64,000 bases of DNA from Pelobates cultripes (Eukaryota; Chordata; Amphibia; Anura; Pelobatidae): the NCBI GenBank assembly GCA_933207985.1, contig OW240918.1, positions 112,628,999 through 112,692,998 on the forward strand, written 5' to 3'. Made by a program: the position numbers and the translations under genes. Below are positions 55,971-64,000 of the stretch, piece after piece (the stretch's first letter is position 1; each line of letters starts with the position of its first letter). The notes under the pieces were generated by a model. The model saw only the letters and a program-made list of their open reading frames with translations, was not told the origin of the DNA and did not search any database.

Positions 55971-57239
55971 TCATTATAATATGATATTGTCTGCCCTCCC
56001 ATCTGGAAAATCTCCACTCACTGGACTAGATGTCCCCAGGCCCTTTAAATTAAATTAAACCTACCTACCTCCTCAGCCTAATAGAGTAGAATTTCTAATA
56101 ATAGTGTGGGGAGAGGCATTAAACTAATACCTGTAAAATACAAAATATACACTCACTATTAGAAGTTTTCTTTCTCCTATATATTCTATTCTTTAGTCCC
56201 CAAAAGGCCAAAATTAATTTCAAAATCATGTGATGTAACTATTAAAATAAGAAAAGTACTGGATCGCAAAGAGAACAAAACATCGGGAAAAAACCTACAA
56301 TAAAATTAATCCAATTTCGCCACATGAGAGCTTGGTTCAGACTGAGTTTATACAGTGGGAAAAGCCCTTATAAGGGTTTTTAACGCTATGCAAGCTTAGT
56401 CAGAGTGCCCTGAATGGTTGGCTGGGGTGGGGATATAAGGTCACTCCCATTCAACCCCATGCATTACGCTTTTAATGTTTCTGCTGTATATATATATCGG
56501 GAAAAAATGTGCCATCGTAAAATAAATAATAATAATTAGTAGCCAACCTTCAATTTTCTTTTTCATTTAAAAAATATAGTTTTTGATTAAAAAAAATTAA
56601 AATAAAAAAGATTTTGAATTTATCTTATTTCCTGGATCTTTTCTTACTTCACTGTAATGGATTGCAAAATGTTATTTTAGAAATATTTCATGGGATGTGG
56701 CCTTTCTAATGACGGGGCAGCAATGTTTGCCCAATCACTAGTTTTTAATTTTTAGTAGATATGCCCCCACCTTCCACATGGAAGATGGACTTTATCCTCC
56801 ATTATACTAATAGGGAGATCACACTGGACCCTATAGGTGTTTTGTTTTTATTTATCTTTACATTAGAACTTGCTAGGCAGCCACCATATTGTTAACCCAT
56901 GTGCTTCTAGCTGGCTGCAAAAGCTAACAGCGAGCCATAGAGAGTAAGGTTCAGGGGAAATTCAGCAATCAATGAATAGTTAGGTAACAGAAAGTCCCTA
57001 TAAGTACAAAGTCCAGAAGTATGGAACTGAAGTCCAGAGGAGGTCTCTAAGGAGTTATGATTCTTGCACTTTTCAAATGTTCATATTTATATATATATAG
57101 GAGAGGGCGATAAGAGGTGAGAAGAGATAATGGTGCAGTACGTTCTTCGAAGTGCCAATATAAATAAAGTGATAAAATTCCTACTCACATTCAGTAGAGC
57201 TTAAGACAGCTCTGGTTTGTATGGCATACATCGGTATGA
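55971..57239. other. No recognisable gene
   Basis: AT-rich. The part around 56270-56460 (AAAGCCCTTATAAGGGTTTTTAA inverted repeat) may be an old MITE. Confidence 0.4.
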
Positions 57240-58880
57240 TCCCCGCTTATGGGATATGTGGTGAGTGTTTTCTTGTATATAGTAGTATCAAAGACCAGAA
57301 AGTCAGTTTTTCTGCTCTTTGGCTGTTGTTCTCTCTACTGGTCTAGATCAAAATGGAAATTTTTCTATATTAGTGTGTTTACTTCGCTCCATAAACCAGC
57401 CGTCCTTGGACAGGTCTACTACATATGTATGTATGTCCTTCTCTCCCCGCATATATGCCAGCACGTGTCTGTAGCTGTCTTGTCCATGTGGCATAATTTA
57501 ACTGGTGTAGTGTACCACCGGAGCAGTGTCTTGTGGGTCTGTTCTTGTAGAGTAACTCGGAGATCTTAGAGCAAACCTTCCATATGCTATCCCAAGCACC
57601 TCCACCAGGTGACCCTCCCATTCATCTACATATTTCAATCTCCCCAATCCCTCAACATGAAACTAATAAGTAGGTAGTTATCTGTCTGTGTGATTTCTTT
57701 AATACAGAGTTTTTCAAAGAATGTGAGAGGAGTGTGTGCTGCCTTCTTAACCTCATCCTGTCTTGTGAAATATCTGGGTGTCAGATGTGCCATGTTTTGC
57801 ATGTCAGCAGAGCTAACCATTTCTCCCCTACTTTACAAATTTATGTAACTCTGCAACCATGTACTCTCCAGATCCCCAAATCTCTTACCCTCACACTGGG
57901 TATAAATGCTCTGTTTCTCAGGTAGGGTGTCATCGGAGAGGGAGTAGATCCTAGAGTGTATCCTCCCCTTGTCACATTCTATGTAAGCATAAAGTTAACT
58001 ACGGCAGGCCATTGTGTGTGCAAAAATTATTTCTGAGTCTTGCAGTCTAATATATTGAATTGTGGGATGTCTACCACGATAAGGAGGGACTCTGTATCTA
58101 CACAACATAGTCTGTCAGAGGGAGAATGCCAGTGTACCTACTGGAATAATTGTGCAGCAAGATAATAGAAATATAAATGCGGTAAACCCAGTCTCCCCGT
58201 CGGTCAGTATATTACGTTATGACATGACAGGAAGCTTCATATTTTGCATAATCGTTCTTTACTCAACTCCATAGCATGAACAAGCATAGGTAATAAGAGG
58301 TACATGGAACTGAAGCACCTCCTCTTTCTATGCTGCTCCTCCAGAAGGTTAAGGTTAGAGTTTTGGGTGGACCTCTCTCTGTCTCCTAAAAGTTGACCTT
58401 GTTTTGCTGTGTTCATGTACTCTATGTAATTCAGGAAAGTCCTAGCAAGAGGAGGAGCTCAAACAAATATATCCACTTCACTTTGTCAGATGCCTTCTCC
58501 ACGTCCAGTAAATAGATCAGATAAGGTATTTTCATGTCCATCATCCATCAAACCAAGTTGATTTCCCTCTGGTTGTTTTCCTAGAGCTGCCTGCCTGGGA
58601 TGAAGCCCACCTGGTCCGGATGTCAATTCACTGCAATTCTGTGTTTAATGAATAAATATTTGTCTATGTTTGGCCAGTGGTTAGAACGCTCTAGTTCTGT
58701 ACCTAGGGAATTCTGTCTTTAGAAGCATTACCCATGTGACATCTGAATGATTTCCTCTGATATGATTGACTCGGTTTTAGCCTTTTCTCCTTCCTCATTA
58801 AGCAGAGGATAACATCCTCCTTTTTCATAATCTGTCAGTCTTTATCAAACAAAATATCTGTTTATTGTTTTGCATAACTA
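57240..58880 (-). pseudogene. L1-type ORF2 reverse transcriptase fragment, heavily decayed
   Basis: On the minus strand near 58500-58620 the frames give DQVGFIPGRQL and then LDVEKASDKVKWIYLFELL, which match the L1 RT blocks DQTGFIPGRQ and LDAEKAFDKVKW. Farther downstream 57635-57820 and 57379-57621 give pieces compatible with the C-terminal half (for example WKVCSKISELL), less certainly. Many stops. The first catalytic Asp is still present in LDVEKASD; the FADD block is not found. Confidence 0.6.
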
Positions 58881-60329
58881 TTTCTATGTGTGTATAATCC
58901 TGTATTTGCTGGGATCCAAGCTTTATTAAATGCAAATTCTGTTTATACAGATATAATGGAATACATAAAGGAGAAAAAACACTGAATTATACAATTGAAA
59001 AGGCCAATTGCAGCTAGTGAAGTTTAAAGATGGTGGGATGCCGCCCACCCTTTCAATGAAAAGTGGCATAACCAGAGTTATGGTCCCCGGGGCAGAACAA
59101 AATTTAGCGAAATCCCCCATGTACCACCCCCATACACCATTCACCCTGTCCCTCTGGTTGTAAGGCTAATTCAACACATGGAGTTTGGAAAGTGCATTTT
59201 TATGAATAAACACTTCTTAATGTATGAGAAAAAAATAACTGGTGACAAATTTTAGCATGTTTTATGTGTTTGAATGTATTTATGTATTTGTGTAGTGCTG
59301 GCATTTTAATGCAGTTGTATGTACTTGTGTTTAGTGTTTGTGTTTGTATGTACAGTTGGCGTTTCATTGCTGAGTGCACATGCACTGACCTACACATACA
59401 CACTGAAATAAACACTGATACACACACACACACACACATGTATTTAAGTAATCTCTGGCTCTGATCCCAGTTAACCTCTACAACGCTGCCTGTCTCACCC
59501 CTGCACCCCACGTATTTATGTATCCTCACAATGCATTATCATTCTATGTATTTTTCCCTTTAATCTGACAAACTTGATTCATTAGTGCAGTCTGCTTGTT
59601 GTCCAATCCCTCCCATCCCATGTGTCAAACTTTATAGCCAATTGACTATCTCTAGGCTGAGTGGAATTCCCTATTTAGTTATGACCGTAGGGAGCACAGA
59701 CCACATTCCATCTGTGTGCCACTATCCTTTCAGTGCCAACATCCAATAAGTGCCCTGAATCCTAGGGAGTTCACCAAGGGAGTTCACCAAGGAGGAGAAC
59801 AGCAGACGGTGCTTCAATCAACATTCTCATTACCATCCACACACTGTTTGCTTGCTGCATTTCTGTTTTGTGTTCTGTACCTAGCCATATGTGTAGTGTC
59901 AGTACTACTTCCTCACCTTATATGCATTATTGTAACCTATTAATTTTTGTTTTCATCTCCTCCCCTCCTGTACATGTCTCCAAATTTGACTGTGTTAATA
60001 TTCCTTGTAACACTATTCACACTCTTGTCATGTTCCTACCACTACCCTCTTACACACCACTCACCACAAACTGTGAACCAAATTCTTACACATCAAATTC
60101 TTGCTGTAATTTATCTGCTGAGTGTTGGTGGAGAGTGTTGAAATGAAGCCCTCCCATCCCCACCCCACAAAAGTATAAAACCCTACAATTGCAATACTAC
60201 CAAACTAAGATTATGTCCACATTCCTAGTACTCATGTTACTTGCCCTTGCAAATGATGTAGAGTCCTGCCCTGGTCCCCCAACAGATTCCATTCCTAGCC
60301 TTCCAGCTTAATAAAGGCCTCCCTTTTTT
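58881..60329. other. No gene; short CA microsatellite
   Basis: (CA)n at about 59420-59440. A 13 bp tandem word GGGAGTTCACCAA occurs twice at 59765-59790. Open frames have no motif. The part from 59580 may be the 5' region of the LINE piece that follows. Confidence 0.4.
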
Positions 60330-60550
60330 TCTCTATTTTGTGCACTGTAATATCCGCAGCTTACTACCAAAAATCGATCCACTGCAATACATGGGTATTC
60401 ATGCCATAGAAATGACAAAGCAAAAAGAGGAGGTGGCATTGTCATTGTCATTTATGTTGACAATTCCATAAAGTTTACCACATTACAAAACTTTAGCCCT
60501 CCTGCCACCTTTGATTTCCTTTCTGTCAAAATTTTGATCCCGTGCAGTAA
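60330..60550 (+). pseudogene. LINE endonuclease (APE) N-terminal fragment
   Basis: Plus-strand frames read CNIRSLLPKIDP, the usual opening of LINE apurinic endonuclease domains, and after a deletion RGGGIVIVIYVDNSIKF followed by PPATFDFLSVKI, which correspond to the KRGGGVAIYV and later blocks. The catalytic ETW region lies in the deleted part. The fragment stops exactly where the DIRS element begins, which suggests that the DIRS inserted into it. L2- or CR1-like. Confidence 0.65.
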
Positions 60551-60619
60551 ATTCCCAGATTTTACTATTAACATGACGTAAAGTCATGATTTTATTAATG
60601 ACACGGAGGCGAGTATTAT
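60551..60619. repeat. Terminal inverted repeat arm of the DIRS element
   Basis: Starts ATTCCCAGATTTTACTATTA and includes CATGACGTAAAGTCATG and GACACGGAGGCGAGTATTAT. It is the exact reverse complement of 61129-61197 over 69 bp. Confidence 0.95.
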
Positions 60620-61128
60620 GCTATCTCTTTCTTACTTTATTCCTCAGCAGCAAAGAGAAATATAAAACTGAAAGAGAAAAAATGTAGATATGCAATAATA
60701 ATAATAACAGGTACAACCATATCTGCCTAGTAACAGGGCAGCCAATCAGTCTCTAGGAACAGTCCATAAATCTCTATCCTTGTACTTCCACTTCCTCTTC
60801 TTTGCCTTCCGAACCGAAGACCCAAAGCAATACATCCAAGCAGTAACTAATAAACGTCAAACCGGTAGACATCAGCAGAACGGAATCAAGCTGTAAAACA
60901 AAGAAACAGGTGGTAAACTCCAAACTTAGGAACTGAGTGCAACATATCGAATATACGAGACCTGCAGATAGAGAGCATCATACTCAAATCCATGTACATA
61001 TGTCACACTCTAAAACACCATATGTTCAATACAAGTAACACATGTGCACTTACCGTGAGATAAGGCAAACCCCCCGATTGAACCCTAAGCGAAAAACCAG
61101 ACCCAGACCCACGGGAGGGTGGGTGGGA

Positions 61129-61197
61129 ATAATACTCGCCTCCGTGTCATTAATAAAATCATGACTTTACGTCATGTTAATAGTAAAATCTGGGAAT
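61129..61197. repeat. Internal complementary region arm of the DIRS element
   Basis: Exact reverse complement of the terminal arm. Immediately to its right a second, direct copy of TTTATTAATGACACGGAGGC appears (about 61198-61218), as expected where an internal region joins the complements of both termini. The region between the two arms (60620-61128) has no coding pattern. Confidence 0.93.
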
Positions 61198-61232
61198 TTT
61201 ATTAATGACACGGAGGCTCCTATTATGCTAGT

Positions 61233-62157
61233 TTAAAGCTGAGCCACAACCAACGAAGAAACATGTTCAATCGGGTGGAAGTAAAAATCTCGGAACGTAG
61301 ATTCCTTAGACCAATCTGCCGCTTTCAAGATATCGTCCAGGCGACATCCTATCGTAGAAGCCTTTGATGCCATGGCACCCCTACCTGAATGAGCCGAAAA
61401 AAAACGAAGTATCGATACCCGCAGCCGAGAGGAGGTCTTTAACCCAGCGGGCAAGCGTCGGCGACGAGACCGGTAGAAACGGTGCTTTCAAGGAGATAAA
61501 GAGTGGAGGCAAGTCAGTTGACCTCAGCAGCCGGGTACGATCCAAATAAACCTGGAGACAAGCCACAGGACACAAAGCAGGTCTGATGGAGCATCTAGGG
61601 TAGTCCACCGACTTGGAAGCCGACTTAGTCCTCCTCGAGATATTAAACGACACACCTCCGGGGGTGAACGAGACCGCGTTCCAGTTCAGAGCCCTGACGT
61701 CCGACACCCTCTTACACGAAAGTAGACACAGAAGCATGACCAGTTTCCATGATAACTGTTTGAGTGTCAAGTCCTCATTACAGGGCCAGGAGTCCAAGAA
61801 TCCAAGGACGACGTTAACGTCCCAAAGCGATGAGTATCTAGATCTTGGCGGTCTAGCAAAACGGATACCTTTCAACAAGCGGCACACGATAGGATGTTGT
61901 CCAATCGGAGATCCGTCTATCCCTTGATGTCCGGCCGAAATGGCTGATCTATAAACATTAAGGGTACGATAAGCCAAACCAGAATCGAAACGTTCCGTCA
62001 GGAAACCAAGCAGCGCATTTAGAGGGGCAGAAAGTGGATCCAGCAATCTTCCCAAGCACCAGCCAGACCACACGCGCCATGCGGTCCTGTAAGCCGCTCT
62101 GGTGCCCAGGCATTCTCCAATAGTCGAGCAGTTGTCTGCGAAACGTCCGTGACACAC
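61233..62157 (-). pseudogene. DIRS tyrosine recombinase, one-base frameshift
   Basis: From 62157 to 61381 the frame carries the N-terminal helical core-binding part (AYRTAWRVWSGW, AYRTLNVYRSAIS) and the first catalytic Arg in SCKRVSDVRAL (residue 150). It then breaks at an 8-A run (61397-61404). The continuation to 61233 in the next frame has AHSGRGAMASKAS with the HxxR pair and DILKAADWS, and ends with FYFHP holding the catalytic Tyr. Removing the single base effect, all of R, H, R and Y are present. It would recombine the circular DNA intermediate into the genome. It overlaps the end of the RT/RNase H frame by about 200 bp, as in other DIRS elements. Confidence 0.92.
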
Positions 62158-63997
62158 CAGGGTCTCCCGAGATTAGCCAAGCCGTGAGTTGAAGTAAGTT
62201 CTGATCCACCAATTCGTGCAATTTCCCATCCGGATCCAGAAGCACATCCGGCCTCATTTCGATTATCCGTGGGAAATCTATGGCCATCTCCAGAAGGCGG
62301 GGAAACCACGGTTGAGAGTGCCAGAGTGGAGCTACCATCACTATCGTGCAATTCTGTCCGGCCGAGTACGCCAGTGTCCGGGATATCAGGTTGAACGGTG
62401 GGAACGCATAATGGCGTCCCGGCGGCCACGTCTGCAAGAACGCGTCCACTGCCGTGGCCGCTGGGTCCGGTCTCCAACTGAAGTACTGGGGTAGTTGGGT
62501 GTTCAATCTGGACGCGAACAAATCCAGGTGAAGTGGACCCCACAACCGTTCTATCCTTTGAAATGTTGAGGACAGCAAGTGCCAGTCTCCTGAATCCTTC
62601 AGGTAGCGCGAGTTCCAATCCGCCCACTCGTTGTCCAGACCCGGAATGTGCTCGGCCGTAACCGATACGGCATTGTGTAGGCAATACTGCCAGAAATCCT
62701 TTGCCAAGTTCGCCAACTGCTTCGATTTTGTCCCCCCGAGGTGGTTTATGTACCTGACAGCGGACACATTGTCCATACGTAGGAGGACGCAGCAATTTCC
62801 CTGCGTCGGAGATAGACTTCGAATGGCAAACGAACCCGCCAGAAGTTCCAGGCAGTTTATCTGCAGAGCCGATTCGATCTCTGACCATCTTCCACCGGTG
62901 GAGACACCGCCACAGCGAGCGCCCCAGCCATGCAGGCTTGCATCCGACTCTATTATCATATCCGGCGCGGAGCCGAAGATCGCCCGGCCGTTCCAGGCCT
63001 CCATGTGGTCCAGCCACCACCTTAGTTCGTCTCTGGAGTCCCCGTCCAGGGTCAACGTGCTCTCGTACGAGCCCCCTGAGCGAAGATGGGACCCTTTCAA
63101 ACGTTGGAGTGCTCGATAATGCAGTGGGCCCGGAAAAATTGCCTGAATTGATGAGGCCAACAGGCCGATCACCCTCGCCAATTGCCGGACGGAGAGAGAG
63201 GTGGCTCGCAGCGCCCGTCGTATCTCCTTTTTCATCGATCAGAGTTTTGCCTCCGGGAGGAACAGAAACTGAGTGACTGAATCGACCTCGAAGCCCAGGA
63301 ACTCTATCCTTTGTACCGGGGTCACAATGGATTTTTCCCAGTTGACGAGGAAACCTAGTCTCTCCAGGAGACTCACCGTCCATCTCAGGTGCCTGAGAAG
63401 TTGCTCGGGGGATGAAGACATAATCAGTATGTCGTCCAGGTAGATAATCATGCGGACCCCTCGTGCCCTGAGGAAGGCCACCACGGGCTTCATTACTTTC
63501 GTGAAGCACCACGGAGCTGAAGATAGACCGAACGGCAGACATGTAAAACGCCATCGACGACCTTGCCACGTAAAATGCAATAAGTCCCAATGCTCTTCTG
63601 CCATGGGTATAGTCAAGTAGGCATCTTTGAGGTCTAGTTTGACCATCCAGTCTCCCTGACGGAGCAGGTCCCTGAGACAATGAGCGCCCTCCATCTTGAA
63701 GTGATGGTAACGTAGGAAAGAATTGAGGTGTTTGAGGTTTATCACTGGACGTACGCCTCCGCCTTTCTTGGCGACAAGAAACAGGTTGCTTAGAAATCCC
63801 GGGTGTCCGCAGGGGATTTCTTGAATAGCCCGTTTGGCAGACAGTTCCGCGATCTCTGTGGTAATTAATCCGGCCTGCTCTGCTGGTAATTTCAGCTCCT
63901 GTGGGAGAAACGTCTGGACAGGGGGAGACAATAAATCCAGGCGGAAACCCCTGACCGCACTGAGAACCCAAACATCCGTGGTGATCATACCCCACAC
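61958..63997 (-). pseudogene. DIRS reverse transcriptase - RNase H polyprotein, one stop codon
   Basis: The frame enters from the right edge. RT blocks: NLFLVAKKGGGVRPVINLKHL, motif A VKLDLKDAYLTIP (Asp at residue 122 of the visible part), FGLSSAPWCFTKVM and the active site YLDDILIMS. A TGA at 63239-63241 interrupts it, then the same frame resumes with RNase H: IIESDASLHGWGA, INCLELLA, RMDNVSAVRYI and DNEWADWNSR, supplying D, E, D and D. The last part has LFASRLNTQLP and YAFPPFNLISR, the region annotated as a methyltransferase-like domain in some DIRS elements. All expected catalytic residues are present. The TGA sits where CGA is likely ancestral (CpG decay). The 658-codon frame over the same DNA is a shadow. 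Confidence 0.93.
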
Positions 63998-64000
63998 ATC

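Larger units (their letters stand above)
60551..64000 (-). mobile_element. DIRS-type tyrosine-recombinase retrotransposon, 3' part
   Basis: On the minus strand the order is RT, RNase H, a downstream FPPFNLI block and an overlapping tyrosine recombinase. It is followed by an internal complementary region and an inverted terminal repeat. These are the hallmarks of DIRS elements, which move through a circular DNA inserted by a recombinase instead of an integrase, leaving no target duplication. The 5' end and gag-like ORF lie beyond the right edge. The coding part is GC-rich and little decayed compared with everything else in the window. Confidence 0.95.

Noticed and set aside
62019..63995. 658-codon open frame on the minus strand in the DIRS region
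   Set aside because: Different phase of the RT/RNase H gene. It lacks any domain, while the other frame has all RT and RNase H motifs.

Overview
This is non-coding, repeat-dominated nuclear DNA of a vertebrate, most likely a frog or toad. The evidence is the mix of elements: many TTAA-flanked MITEs that begin TTAAAGGRR (the T2 / Kolobok-type family described in Xenopus), a CR1 LINE, L1- and L2-like LINE relics, Tc1 transposons, hAT elements with a GTTCGCGAAC-rich consensus familiar from anurans, and a DIRS tyrosine-recombinase retrotransposon. I found no convincing host protein-coding gene. Every open frame I could identify belongs to a mobile element or is an artefact of tandem repeats. The exception is a one-finger remnant of a C2H2 zinc-finger gene.

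Layout. 1-1320 is two minisatellites. 1458-1600 is the zinc-finger relic. 1862-3135 holds a hairpin satellite (72 bp unit) and a 91 bp satellite, followed by a hAT-like repeat. 3441-7560 holds L2-like and CR1 LINE remnants on the minus strand. 8227-9270 is a hAT-like element carrying a GC-rich hairpin and a TG minisatellite. 9280-13500 is mostly unannotatable AT-rich DNA with small MITEs. 13502-15590 is a complex hAT-like element with two hairpins and CA/TG minisatellites, and it also contains a 5S-rRNA-like segment. 16150-27050 is mainly AT-rich unique or old DNA with MITEs, a foldback element and a pair of related repeats. 27871-29373 is a Tc1 transposon with two frameshifts. 30960-33781 is a non-autonomous LTR retrotransposon with both LTRs, target duplication, tRNA-Leu-like PBS and PPT, whose interior encodes a Gln/Pro-rich repeat protein instead of gag-pol. 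35180-39305 is a T2 MITE interrupted by a 3.5 kb hAT element with a perfect 8 bp target duplication and more than 2 kb of minisatellite inside. 40550-48758 holds L1 pieces (including an ORF1-only, HAL1-like copy) and a second Tc1. 50543-58880 alternates MITEs and L1 ORF2 relics. 60551 to the right edge is the 3' part of a DIRS element on the minus strand, inserted into a LINE endonuclease fragment. Its reverse transcriptase, RNase H and tyrosine recombinase have all catalytic residues I could check, and it is broken by only one stop and one homopolymer frameshift.

The elements do not form a pathway; they record layered insertion. The observations that seem least ordinary are: three hAT-like elements that share one plan (long palindrome, then a CACTGGACC motif, then an expanded TG/CA minisatellite); a 69 bp templated copy of hAT interior sequence placed in the flanking MITE between 17 bp direct repeats; the LTR element with a repeat-protein ORF; the ORF1-only L1; and the well-preserved DIRS with a perfect 69 bp inverted repeat.
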